DNA of 62,284 nt from Oscillospiraceae bacterium (GTDB taxonomy: Bacteria; Bacillota; Clostridia; Oscillospirales; Ruminococcaceae), in the NCBI GenBank assembly GCA_024404915.1, contig JAKSPJ010000006.1, positions 1 through 62,284 of the forward strand, read 5' to 3'. Position numbers and translations under genes: made by a program. This document shows, piece after piece, positions 52,442 through 61,020 of the stretch (the stretch's first letter is position 1; each line of letters starts with the position of its first letter). The notes under the pieces are model-generated. The model was not told where the DNA came from. It did no database searches and was given only the letters and a program-made list of their open reading frames with translations.

Positions 52442-52600
52442 TGCCCTTATTATACACCAAATATCTGATTCAGTCAACCTTTTTTTACATTTTTTCAGAA
52501 AAGCTACCATATTTTCGTGAAATTGCATAAACATCAACACGGCTTTTACAGCATTATTTACAGCGTTATCCGAGAGAATCACCTAAAAAGAAAAAGGATT

Positions 52601-52630
52601 CATGCAAAATCATGGAAAATCATGGAAAAT
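52601..52630 (+). repeat. Three tandem 10-bp repeats abutting the nifJ -35
   Basis: CATGCAAAAT, CATGGAAAAT, CATGGAAAAT in direct succession with exact 10-bp phasing, ending 2 bp before the -35 hexamer. They are helically phased, as expected for a cooperative activator site or an UP-like element. Confidence 0.75.
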
Positions 52631-52632
52631 GC

Positions 52633-52661
52633 TTTACTTTTTTGCGTGAATATGGTATAAT
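52633..52661 (+). promoter_or_regulatory. Promoter of nifJ
   Basis: TTTACT (52633-52638), 17 nt, TATAAT (52656-52661) with AATATGG before it. The poor -35 hints at activator dependence. Leader about 93 nt. Confidence 0.75.
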
Positions 52662-52760
52662 ATATCTGCGAAACTCTGCACCGTAAACAAAGATGTTTCG
52701 GCGTCTGCTTTCATGTGTGCAGAATATCAGCCCAAATTCATTAAATGGAGGTACATTCCT

Positions 52761-55700
52761 ATGGCAATCGTTCGTACAAAGAAGACCATGGACGGCAACA
52801 ATGCTGCGGCATATGTCTCCTACGCCTTCACGGAAGTCGCCGGTATTTATCCGATTACGCCTTCCAGCCCGATGGCAGACTATGTTGACCAGTGGTCCGC
52901 TCAGGGTGTCAAGAACATCTTCGGTACAACCGTTAAGGTTGAGGAGATGCAATCCGAAGCTGGTGCAGCAGGTACCGTTCACGGTTCTCTGAACGCCGGT
53001 GCTCTGACCACCACATACACCGCATCTCAGGGCTTGCTTCTGATGATCCCGAATATGTACAAGATTGCTGGTGAGCTGCTGCCATGCGTATTCCATGTAT
53101 CCGCACGTTGCGTTGCTTCCCACGCTCTGAACATCTTCGGTGACCACTCTGACGTATATGCTTGCCGTCAGACAGGTTTTGCTATGCTGGCTGAAACCAA
53201 CCCGCAGGAAGTTATGGATCTCGCTGCTGTTGCACACCTTGCATCTCTGAAGAGCCGCGTTCCGTTCATCAACTTCTTCGATGGTTTCCGTACATCCCAC
53301 GAAATCCAGAAGATTTCCATCTGGGACTATGAGGATCTGAAGGAAATGACCGATATGGATGCTGTTAAGGCATTCCGTGAGCGTGCTCTGAATCCGGAAA
53401 ATCCGACCATGCGTGGTTCCCACGAAAATGGCGATATCTTCTTCCAGCACCGTGAAGCATGTAACTCTTACTACAATGCAGTTCCTGCAATTGTTGAGGA
53501 ATACATGGACAAGGTTAACGCAAAGCTGGGTACAGATTATAAGCTCTTCAACTACTACGGTGCAGCTGATGCTGACCGTGTCATCATCGCTATGGGCTCC
53601 ATCTGCGACGTTGCAGAAGAAGTCATCGATTACCTCAACAAGAATGGCGAAAAAGTCGGTATCGTAAAGGTTCGTCTGTATCGTCCGTTCTCTGCTGAGA
53701 AGCTGGTTGAGGCAATTCCTGCATCTGCAAAGACAGTTGCTGTTCTGGACAGAACAAAGGAACCGGGCGCACTTGGCGAACCGCTTTACCTGGATGTTGT
53801 TGCTGCTCTTAACGTTATGGGCAGAACCGGCCTGAAGGTAGTCGGCGGCCGTTACGGTCTGGGCTCCAAGGATACACCTCCTGCATCCGTATTTGCTGTA
53901 TTTGCTGAGCTGGCAAAGGCTGAGCCGAAGCAGCAGTTCACACTGGGTATCGTTGATGATGTTACCTGCATGTCTCTGGAAGAAGCTGCAGAAACACCGA
54001 ACACAGCTGCAGAAGGCACAATCGAGTGCAAGTTCTGGGGCCTCGGCGGCGACGGTACTGTTGGTGCTAACAAAGACTCCATCAAGATTATCGGTGACCA
54101 CACTGATAAATTCGTTCAGGCATACTTCCAGTATGACTCCAAGAAGACCGGCGGTATCACCATTTCCCACCTGCGTTTCGGTGATCAGCCCATCAAGAGC
54201 CCGTACTACATCAACAAGGCTGACTTCGTTGCATGTCACAACCCGTCTTATGTCATCAAGGGCTACAAGATGGTTAATGACGTAAAGCCGGGCGGTGTAT
54301 TCCTCATCAACTGCCAGTGGACTCCTGAGGAGCTGAGCCAGCACCTCGACGCTGAGGCAAAGCAGTACATCGCAAAGAACAACATTCAGCTTTACACTGT
54401 TAACGCTATCGACCTGGCTGCACAGATCGGTCTGGGCAAGCGTACAAACACTGTTCTTCAGTCTGCATTCTTCTCCCTTTCCAAGGTTCTGCCGGAAGCT
54501 GAAGCAATCGGCTACATGAAGGAAAAGGCACAGAAGTTCATGAAGAAGGGTAAGGAAATCGTCGAAATGAACGAGAAGGCAATCGACGCAGGTGCAACAG
54601 CATATGTGAAGATTGACGTTCCGGCTGACTGGGCAACTGCAGCTGACAACAAGGCAGCAGCAGCAATCGAAGGTCCGGAAAAGCTCGTTAAGATGGTTGA
54701 CAGCATCATGAACCCGGTTGGCAAGATGCAGGGTGATGCACTGCCTGTTTCTGCATTCGTTGATCACGCTGACGGTACATTCGAGCAGGGTGCTTCCGCT
54801 TATGAAAAGCGTGGCGTTGCTGTTCTCGTTCCGGAATGGAATGCTGAGACATGTGCAAAGTGTAACAAGTGTGCATTCGTTTGTCCGCACGCAACAATCC
54901 GTCCGTTCGCTCTGACAGATGAAGAAGTTGCTGCTGCACCGGCAAACACCAAGATTGCTCCGAAGCCGATCATCAAGACAGAATACAAGTACACACTGGC
55001 TGTTTCTGCTCTCGACTGTATGGGATGCGGCGTATGTATCGGCGTCTGCCCGACAAAGTCTCTGAAGATGGTTTCCAGAGAGTCCCAGGAAGATCAGCAG
55101 GCAGTATTCGATTACTGTGTTGCAAAGGTTACCGAGAAGAAGGAAGTTGCTACAGATGCAACTGTTATCTCCAGCCAGTACAAGAAGCCGCTGCTTGAGT
55201 TCTCCGGCTCCTGCGCAGGTTGCGCAGAAACTTCTTATGCTCGCCTGATCACTCAGCTCTTCGGTTCCAGAATGTACGTTTCCAACGCAACAGGTTGTTC
55301 TTCTATCTGGGGCGGTCCGGCAGCTACATCTCCGTACACCGTTGATGCAAACGGCCACGGTCCGGCATGGGCAAACTCCCTGTTCGAAGACAATGCTGAG
55401 CACGGTCTCGGTATGTACCTCGGCCAGAAGGCAATCCGTGATCGTCTGATTGAAGAAGTTAAGGGCATCACAGAGAGCGATAAGGCATCCGCTGAGCTGA
55501 AGGCAGCTGCTGAAGCTTACCTCGCAACTGTTGAGGATGGCGCAAAGAACGAAGCTGCTACAGAGGCACTGGTTGCTGAAGTTGCAAAGACAAAGGATTG
55601 CTGCGACAAGTGCGCAGACATCTATGCAAATCGCACATACCTCTCCAAGAAGTCCGTTTGGATCTTCGGCGGCGACGGCTGGGCATATGATATCGGTTTC

Positions 55701-56297
55701 GGTGGTCTGGATCACGTTCTGGCAACCGGCGAAGATGTCAACATCATGGTATTCGATACCGAGGTTTACTCCAACACTGGTGGACAGGCTTCCAAGTCTT
55801 CCAACATCGGTCAGGTTGCTCAGTTTGCAGCTGCTGGTAAGGCAATTGCAAAGAAGCGTCTTGCTGATATCGCAATGAGCTATGGTTACATCTATGTTGC
55901 TCAGATCGCTATGGGCGCAGACATGAACCAGACTCTCAAGGCAATCAAGGAAGCTGAGAGCTACAACGGTCCTTCCCTCATCATTGGCTACGCACCGTGC
56001 GAGATGCACAGCATCAAGGGCGGTATGACAAACTGCCAGGCTGAGATGGAAAAGGCTGTTAAGTGCGGTTACTGGAACAACTTCCGTTATGATCCTCGTC
56101 TGGCTGCTGAAGGCAAGAATCCGTTCCAGCTGGATTCCAAGGCTCCGACAGAGTCTTATCAGGACTTCATCATGGGTGAAGCTCGTTACAGTGCTTTGAC
56201 TCGTTCCTTCCCGGAGCGTGCTAAGGATCTGTTCCAGCAGGCTGAAGAGACAGCTGAGAAGCGTTACGCATATCTCACCAAACTGGCTGACAAATAA
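52761..56297 (+). CDS. nifJ: Pyruvate:ferredoxin (flavodoxin) oxidoreductase
   Basis: Oxidatively decarboxylates pyruvate to acetyl-CoA and CO2, reducing ferredoxin: the key fermentative step in anaerobes. It has 1,178 residues, single-chain type with all domains fused. Domain I has the catalytic YPITPSSPMADYVDQW and QGLLLMIPNMYKIAGE. Two ferredoxin-like [4Fe-4S] motifs are at ~690-780 (CAKCNKCAFVCPHA, CMGCGVCIGVCPTKS). The C-terminal TPP domain has SCAGCAETSYARL, GDGWAYDIGFGGLDHV and NTGGQASKSS, where Cys residues bind the proximal cluster. ATG at 52761 behind GGAGG. Codon choice is noticeably more biased than in neighbours (uniform GTT/GCT/CTG/AAG), fitting a highly expressed gene. Confidence 0.98.
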   Translation: MAIVRTKKTMDGNNAAAYVSYAFTEVAGIYPITPSSPMADYVDQWSAQGVKNIFGTTVKVEEMQSEAGAAGTVHGSLNAGALTTTYTASQGLLLMIPNMYKIAGELLPCVFHVSARCVASHALNIFGDHSDVYACRQTGFAMLAETNPQEVMDLAAVAHLASLKSRVPFINFFDGFRTSHEIQKISIWDYEDLKEMTDMDAVKAFRERALNPENPTMRGSHENGDIFFQHREACNSYYNAVPAIVEEYMDKVNAKLGTDYKLFNYYGAADADRVIIAMGSICDVAEEVIDYLNKNGEKVGIVKVRLYRPFSAEKLVEAIPASAKTVAVLDRTKEPGALGEPLYLDVVAALNVMGRTGLKVVGGRYGLGSKDTPPASVFAVFAELAKAEPKQQFTLGIVDDVTCMSLEEAAETPNTAAEGTIECKFWGLGGDGTVGANKDSIKIIGDHTDKFVQAYFQYDSKKTGGITISHLRFGDQPIKSPYYINKADFVACHNPSYVIKGYKMVNDVKPGGVFLINCQWTPEELSQHLDAEAKQYIAKNNIQLYTVNAIDLAAQIGLGKRTNTVLQSAFFSLSKVLPEAEAIGYMKEKAQKFMKKGKEIVEMNEKAIDAGATAYVKIDVPADWATAADNKAAAAIEGPEKLVKMVDSIMNPVGKMQGDALPVSAFVDHADGTFEQGASAYEKRGVAVLVPEWNAETCAKCNKCAFVCPHATIRPFALTDEEVAAAPANTKIAPKPIIKTEYKYTLAVSALDCMGCGVCIGVCPTKSLKMVSRESQEDQQAVFDYCVAKVTEKKEVATDATVISSQYKKPLLEFSGSCAGCAETSYARLITQLFGSRMYVSNATGCSSIWGGPAATSPYTVDANGHGPAWANSLFEDNAEHGLGMYLGQKAIRDRLIEEVKGITESDKASAELKAAAEAYLATVEDGAKNEAATEALVAEVAKTKDCCDKCADIYANRTYLSKKSVWIFGGDGWAYDIGFGGLDHVLATGEDVNIMVFDTEVYSNTGGQASKSSNIGQVAQFAAAGKAIAKKRLADIAMSYGYIYVAQIAMGADMNQTLKAIKEAESYNGPSLIIGYAPCEMHSIKGGMTNCQAEMEKAVKCGYWNNFRYDPRLAAEGKNPFQLDSKAPTESYQDFIMGEARYSALTRSFPERAKDLFQQAEETAEKRYAYLTKLADK

Positions 56298-56318
56298 TTA
56301 TCCGCTTGTGATAAACAC

Positions 56319-56354
56319 CACACGCCTCTGCGTTATGCAGAGGCGTGTTTTTTT
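56319..56354 (+). terminator. Terminator of nifJ
   Basis: ACACGCCTCTGC/GCAGAGGCGTGT with T7. Confidence 0.93.
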
Positions 56355-56379
56355 CGGTTATCAAAATTTCTGAAAGGTA

Positions 56380-56408
56380 GTGACAAAATGAGAATATTGT
56401 GGTATAAT
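56380..56408 (+). promoter_or_regulatory. Promoter of the M16-M16-lgt operon
   Basis: GTGACA (56380-56385), 17 nt, TATAAT (56403-56408). Confidence 0.78.
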
Positions 56409-56442
56409 ATAAAATGAGTTAGTAGTGGAAAGGAGAGGAAAT

Positions 56443-57723
56443 ATGCAGCAGACAGCGATGGAACTTGGCAATCAGATTCGTTTTACAGAAACAATTGATC
56501 ATAAATTCAGAAGCAATTATGTGTGTATTCGTTTCCGCACTCCACGAAATGCGGAAAACGCTCCCATCCATGCACTGCTGACGGATGTATTAACAGAATC
56601 CTCTGCAGATTATCCATCCCGAGGCGTACTCGCTTTGAAACTGGATTCCCTTTATGCCGCTGATTTCTCCGGACGGCTTTGCTTAATCGGAGATACCGCA
56701 GAATTGGTTTTCACGGCTTCCTGGCTGGATGACCGCTACGCCCTCTATCACGAAGAAATCACCAGGGAAATGCTGGAACTGATCATTGGATGCTTTCTGC
56801 GGCCTAACATCCAGAATAATGGATTCTGCAACCCGGAATTCCGAATCTGCAAGCAGAATCTGATAGACGATATTGACTGCCGCAAAAATGACAAAAGAGA
56901 ATATGCTCTTGAAAAAGCCGCTGCGCTGGCTTTTCAGAACGAACCAGCCGCAATCCCCATTCACGGAGAGCGACACTATGCTGAGAAAATCACGCCTCAG
57001 ACGGCATATCAGACATGGCAGCAGATTCTTTCCACATCTTCTGTGGAAATCTATTGCGTGACACCGCAGCATAAGCCTATCATCCGTGATTATTTCCACC
57101 AGGCTTTCAACAGTTTCAACCGTTTTCCACCAACAATGCCATTTCTTGCTCCAAGTCCCTGCAAAGAAATTTCAAAGACTGTTGAAGAAATCATGCAGAC
57201 AGAGCAATCCAAGCTGGTTCTGGCCTTTAAATTCAACAATTTGAACCATGAGGAACTGGTAATGCTGGAGGGCATGCTGAGCGGCATTTCAGATTCACTG
57301 TTATTCACGAATGTACGAGAAAAACAGCAGCTTTGTTACTATATTCTCATGCATGTTTCCACCTTCAAAAATACGGTGTTTATTGACTGTGGAATCGACT
57401 ATGAACAAGTTTCCACAGCTATTTCCACAATATTAACACAGTTTTCAACAATCCAATGTGGATTATTCAGCGATGATATGAAGGAAAAGGTGGCGCTGCG
57501 GTATGAGCGTCTGGCCGCAGAAATGTCAGATTCCGCTTCCGGCATCGCTTCCATGGCCTGCACTGATTTCAGACGTCAGGAAACCCGCAGTCCCCAAGTC
57601 TTTTCACAAGTTCTGCGCACAATGCCCCGTGAAACCATCATGAACGCCGCCAAACAACTGGTATTGGATTCTGTTTATATCCTGCGTGCCAATACAGACA
57701 GTCCGGAGGATTATATAGAATGA
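56443..57723 (+). CDS. M16-family peptidase homologue without zinc motif (YmfF-like)
   Basis: 426 residues. The M16 fold is recognisable (YVCIRFRTPRNAENAPIHALLTDVLTE, SRGVLALKLDSLYAADF, LFTNVREKQQLCYYI), but the HxxEH zinc-binding motif is missing from its usual place, so this is the non-catalytic partner of the pair, as in B. subtilis YmfF/YmfH and MPP-alpha. ATG at 56443 behind AAAGGAG. The last four bases overlap the start of the catalytic partner. Confidence 0.88.
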   Translation: MQQTAMELGNQIRFTETIDHKFRSNYVCIRFRTPRNAENAPIHALLTDVLTESSADYPSRGVLALKLDSLYAADFSGRLCLIGDTAELVFTASWLDDRYALYHEEITREMLELIIGCFLRPNIQNNGFCNPEFRICKQNLIDDIDCRKNDKREYALEKAAALAFQNEPAAIPIHGERHYAEKITPQTAYQTWQQILSTSSVEIYCVTPQHKPIIRDYFHQAFNSFNRFPPTMPFLAPSPCKEISKTVEEIMQTEQSKLVLAFKFNNLNHEELVMLEGMLSGISDSLLFTNVREKQQLCYYILMHVSTFKNTVFIDCGIDYEQVSTAISTILTQFSTIQCGLFSDDMKEKVALRYERLAAEMSDSASGIASMACTDFRRQETRSPQVFSQVLRTMPRETIMNAAKQLVLDSVYILRANTDSPEDYIE

Positions 57724-59027
57724 ATACAACTTGTATTTGCTATACGGATGCCGTTACCGGTGATATATGTCACCGCATTCTACACAAAAGCGGCCTGGAA
57801 ATTCGCATTATGGAAATGCCCGATTTCAGCACCGCCTATGCACAGTTCGGCACAAAATTCGGTTCCTATCAGACAGTTTTTCAAAAAACTCCTGAGGACT
57901 CTGTGGAAAATGTTCCGATCGGAACTGCACATTTTCTGGAACATAAACTATTTGAGCAAAAATACGGTGATGTTTCAAATCTATTCAGTCGTCTTGGTGT
58001 TTCGGATAATGCCTATACAAATTACGACCACACCGTTTATCATTTTCAGACACAAAGCAACTTCAAAGAGGCTTTGGAAATTCTGCTGCAATTTGTACAG
58101 CAGCCCTGTTTTACAGAGGAAAGTGTGGAACAGGAAAAAAGCATCATCAAGCAGGAAATACTGGAAGGGATGGATGACCCAGCCACAGTCAATTTTCATC
58201 AGATGATGCAGGGATTGTATCATTCGCACCCGATACGCTGGCCCATTCTCGGCACACTGGAAAGTATACGGGATATCACGGCTGACACACTGTATCAATG
58301 CCATGATGCTTATTACAATCTGCATAATATGGTACTCTGCTGCACAGGCAATGTATACAAAGATGAAATACTTGAAATTGCAGACCGCATTCTTTCGCCT
58401 GCTCCACCCTTCCGGATGCAAAACATTCTGCCGGATGAACCTGACAATATCGCTTCAGCTTACCGCCAAAGCTTCGCCGATATCGGCAAAACACAGTTTA
58501 GCATCGGCTTTAAAAGCAAACCCGCAGAGGGATCACAGCAAATGCGGGAATCCCTGCTTTCACTGATTACCGCTGACTTATTGATTGGTGCAGTTTCCCC
58601 ACTGCAAAAAAAACTGCTGTCGGAAGGTATGATTAACGATACATTCAGCACAGATTGCTTTATCGGTGACAGCTGGTGCACCATATATATGGACGGGGAA
58701 TCCGATCACCCGAAACAGGTGTTGGAAGAGATACTGGCAGAAATCCGGCGGATGCAAAACGAAGGCATTGATGAAGTATACTTTCATGCACTGAAATGCG
58801 CTGCTTTTGGCGACGTAGTAATCAGCATGAATGACCCCGGCACCGCCTGTGACGTGCTGATGGAATCCTATATGGCAGGAAAAAGCTCCCCCTTCGCCAG
58901 GTCGGAAATACTTGCATCCATTCAGAAGGAAGATATCCTGCACTGCTTACAGGAACGCTTTCAGCCGGAACAATGTTGTTTGTCCGTAATAATACCTGAA
59001 ACTGAACGAAAGGAATTTTTCAAATGA
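57720..59027 (+). CDS. M16-family zinc metallopeptidase (YmfH-like)
   Basis: 435 residues. The inverted zinc motif HFLEH is in GTAHFLEHKLFE (~residues 77-81), with the downstream glutamate in EEVEQEKSIIKQEILEGMDD-type sequence (EKSIIKQEILEGMDDP). NAYTNYDHTVYHF and HPIRWPILGTLESI are typical of YmfH. ATG overlaps the previous stop (ATGA), and its own stop overlaps lgt (ATGA), so the three genes are coupled. The complex is thought to degrade peptides; its physiological substrate is unknown. Confidence 0.92.
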   Translation: MNTTCICYTDAVTGDICHRILHKSGLEIRIMEMPDFSTAYAQFGTKFGSYQTVFQKTPEDSVENVPIGTAHFLEHKLFEQKYGDVSNLFSRLGVSDNAYTNYDHTVYHFQTQSNFKEALEILLQFVQQPCFTEESVEQEKSIIKQEILEGMDDPATVNFHQMMQGLYHSHPIRWPILGTLESIRDITADTLYQCHDAYYNLHNMVLCCTGNVYKDEILEIADRILSPAPPFRMQNILPDEPDNIASAYRQSFADIGKTQFSIGFKSKPAEGSQQMRESLLSLITADLLIGAVSPLQKKLLSEGMINDTFSTDCFIGDSWCTIYMDGESDHPKQVLEEILAEIRRMQNEGIDEVYFHALKCAAFGDVVISMNDPGTACDVLMESYMAGKSSPFARSEILASIQKEDILHCLQERFQPEQCCLSVIIPETERKEFFK

Positions 59028-60199
59028 TAGTATCACTATTAAGCACAATTGACCCAAACAAAATTTCTTTTCCGAAGCTTGGAATTGAAATGACAATCAA
59101 AAGTGAAGCATTTTCCATTCTCGGCCTCACAATCACATGGTATGGCATACTGATTACCATCGGTATGATGCTGGCTATGATGTATGCGTTCTCCAGAATG
59201 CGCAGCTTTGGCCTTGACGCTGACCGTGCTATTGATGGTATTATCGGCGGTGTCATTGGCGGCATTATCGGCGCAAGAGTATATTATGTCATTTTCCACT
59301 GGGCGGATTACGCAGGTGACTGGAAAGCTATTTTCAATATCCGAAACGGCGGCCTCGGTATTTACGGTGGCTTAATCGGCGCATTAATTATCGGCTCAAT
59401 TGTCTGCAAGCTGCGTAAAGTTCGCCTTCTGCCGATTTATGATATTGTCTCCCTGGGATTTCTGATTGGTCAGTGCATCGGCAGATGGGGTAATTTTATG
59501 AACCATGAGGCATTCGGAAAAAATACAGAAAGCATCTTCGGCATGACAAGCGGACGTATCCAGACATGGATTTCCAGAAACTATCCGGATGGATCCGTAA
59601 TTGCAAACCAGCCGGTACATCCCTGCTTTTTCTATGAATCCATGTGGTGCCTGCTTGGATTCATCATTCTGCATTTTGTCTCCAAAAAGGCAAAGAAATT
59701 TGACGGTCAGATTTTCCTGATGTATGTCATCTGGTACGGCACAGGAAGATTCTTCATTGAAAGCCTGCGCACTGACAGCCTCTACCTTGGTACTGTAAAG
59801 ATATCTCAGCTTGTGGCAGTACTTTCTGTCATCACAGCATTCATTCTTCTTTGTATTGGTTTCAGCCATGTGAACCGTATGGGCGGCGACTATCAGCTGT
59901 ACTGCGACACTGAAGAGTCAATAGCACTTTTGAAGGAAGCAGATGCACGTCTGGAGAAGACCAAGGAATCCCCTGAGACGGCCCAGGTGATTCTGGCTGA
60001 AAAAGAAGAATTCGACGAAGAAAAGGTGAATGATATTATTGCAGAGCTTAACACGGAGTCTCCGCAAAGAGAAGAAGAGCTCAAAGCTGAAAAAGAAAAA
60101 CAGATTAATGATCTACTGAAGGAAATTGCAGAAGCTGACATCGCAAAAGAAACCGAACCGACAGAAACAGAAGCTGACACAGAAAAGACAGAAGGATAA
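59024..60199 (+). CDS. lgt: Prolipoprotein diacylglyceryl transferase with acidic C-terminal extension
   Basis: Transfers diacylglycerol from phosphatidylglycerol to the lipobox Cys of prolipoproteins in the membrane. It has 391 residues; a typical Lgt has about 270. Several transmembrane helices; the Lgt signature GQCIGRWGNFMNHEAFG (Arg, Asn, Glu) and the early TWYGILITIG with RNGGLGIYGGLIG are present, with YESMWCLLGF and GTGRFFIESLRTDSL later. Residues ~285-391 form a Glu/Lys-rich, probably coiled-coil cytoplasmic tail (LLKEADARLEKTKESPETAQ, REEELKAEKEKQINDLLKEI) that is not needed for catalysis in other species. Confidence 0.95.
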   Translation: MIVSLLSTIDPNKISFPKLGIEMTIKSEAFSILGLTITWYGILITIGMMLAMMYAFSRMRSFGLDADRAIDGIIGGVIGGIIGARVYYVIFHWADYAGDWKAIFNIRNGGLGIYGGLIGALIIGSIVCKLRKVRLLPIYDIVSLGFLIGQCIGRWGNFMNHEAFGKNTESIFGMTSGRIQTWISRNYPDGSVIANQPVHPCFFYESMWCLLGFIILHFVSKKAKKFDGQIFLMYVIWYGTGRFFIESLRTDSLYLGTVKISQLVAVLSVITAFILLCIGFSHVNRMGGDYQLYCDTEESIALLKEADARLEKTKESPETAQVILAEKEEFDEEKVNDIIAELNTESPQREEELKAEKEKQINDLLKEIAEADIAKETEPTETEADTEKTEG

Positions 60200-60211
60200 A
60201 CAAGCATATCT

Positions 60212-60245
60212 GCACCGCACAATCATGACAATTGTGCGGTGCTTT
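60212..60245 (+). terminator. Terminator of the M16-lgt operon
   Basis: GCACCGCACAAT/ATTGTGCGGTGC stem followed by TTTCC. Confidence 0.8.
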
Positions 60246-60294
60246 CCATCTGTAACAAAACAGCCTCGTATTTCAAAAAAATTAAAATAAGGGC

Positions 60295-60323
60295 TTGACA
60301 AAACAGCAAAAATATGGTATAAT
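60295..60323 (+). promoter_or_regulatory. Promoter of tRNA-Val
   Basis: TTGACA (60295-60300), 17 nt, TATAAT (60318-60323): perfect hexamers, with AATATGG before the -10. Confidence 0.92.
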
Positions 60324-60335
60324 ATATCCTGTTAT

Positions 60336-60409
60336 GAGGGTGTAGCTCAGTTGGTTAGAGTACCTGCTTGACATGCAGGGGGTCATCGGTTCAAGTCCGC
60401 TCATCCTCA
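60336..60409 (+). tRNA. tRNA-Val (anticodon GAC)
   Basis: 74 nt without encoded CCA. Acceptor GAGGGTG/CATCCTC (one G-T), D arm GCTC-AGTTGGTTA-GAGT, anticodon stem CCTGC/GCAGG with loop TTGACAT, T loop TTCAAGT. The anticodon GAC reads GUC/GUU. The T stem ATCGG/CCGCT has one mismatch (T opposite C at the second pair). Confidence 0.9.
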
Positions 60410-60412
60410 TCA

Positions 60413-60448
60413 AAAAACTTCGTTCCGATTGGAACGAAGTTTTTTTTA
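60413..60448 (+). terminator. Terminator of tRNA-Val
   Basis: AAAACTTCGTTCC/GGAACGAAGTTTT with T8, starting 3 nt after the tRNA. Confidence 0.93.
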
Positions 60449-60452
60449 CCTC

Positions 60453-60481
60453 TTGTCGAATTTCAAAAAATATGATATAAT
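60453..60481 (+). promoter_or_regulatory. Promoter of the GNAT-mreB unit
   Basis: TTGTCG (60453-60458), 17 nt, TATAAT (60476-60481) with AATATGA before it. Confidence 0.75.
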
Positions 60482-60512
60482 AGTATTGAATTGAGAGAAC
60501 AGGAGTATTTCT

Positions 60513-60992
60513 ATGAAACCCTTTATTCGACTGGCAGACCAAAATGATGCCGCAGAACTGGTACGGCTTCGGCTTGCCTATTTTCAGGAGGAATTCCAAC
60601 AGATTCCACCTGAAACAGAACAAGCCATCTCCCGACAGCTTCCTGCGTATTTTACATCACAACTAAATCAGCAATGCGTGGCCGCTGTCGCAGAACATCA
60701 GGAAACGCACAAACTGATTGCCTGTGCGCTGCTGCTGATTGAAGAAAAACCGGCAAATCCCTTTTTTCCAAATGGCAAAACAGGATATATTCTCGGCGTA
60801 TTCACAGAAAAGCCCTATCGCCGTCAGGGCATTGCCGACAGCATGATAAAATGTCTGCAGGATGCATCAGCAAAAATGCAGTTGGACTATGTCTCATTAT
60901 CCGCCAGTAAAATGGGACAATCGATCTACGAAAGAAACGGATTTCAGATAAAACATTCAGAATATACAGAAATGGAATGGATGCCGCTATAA
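60513..60992 (+). CDS. GNAT-family N-acetyltransferase
   Basis: 159 residues. The acetyl-CoA loop is YRRQGIADSMIKCL, preceded by the beta-4 strand GYILGVFTEKP and followed by the beta-5 region LDYVSLSASKMGQSIYERNGF typical of RimI-like and small-molecule GNATs. CAGGAG lies about 8 nt before the ATG. mreB begins 28 nt downstream, so it is probably co-transcribed. The substrate cannot be predicted. Confidence 0.9.
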   Translation: MKPFIRLADQNDAAELVRLRLAYFQEEFQQIPPETEQAISRQLPAYFTSQLNQQCVAAVAEHQETHKLIACALLLIEEKPANPFFPNGKTGYILGVFTEKPYRRQGIADSMIKCLQDASAKMQLDYVSLSASKMGQSIYERNGFQIKHSEYTEMEWMPL

Positions 60993-61020
60993 GGCATCAA
61001 AAAAGAAAGGATACTGCCCC

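Noticed and set aside
52620..56009. A 1,129-codon open frame on the minus strand opposite nifJ
   Set aside because: Artefact of the strong codon bias of nifJ; Cys-rich nonsense composition, while the plus strand encodes a full PFOR.
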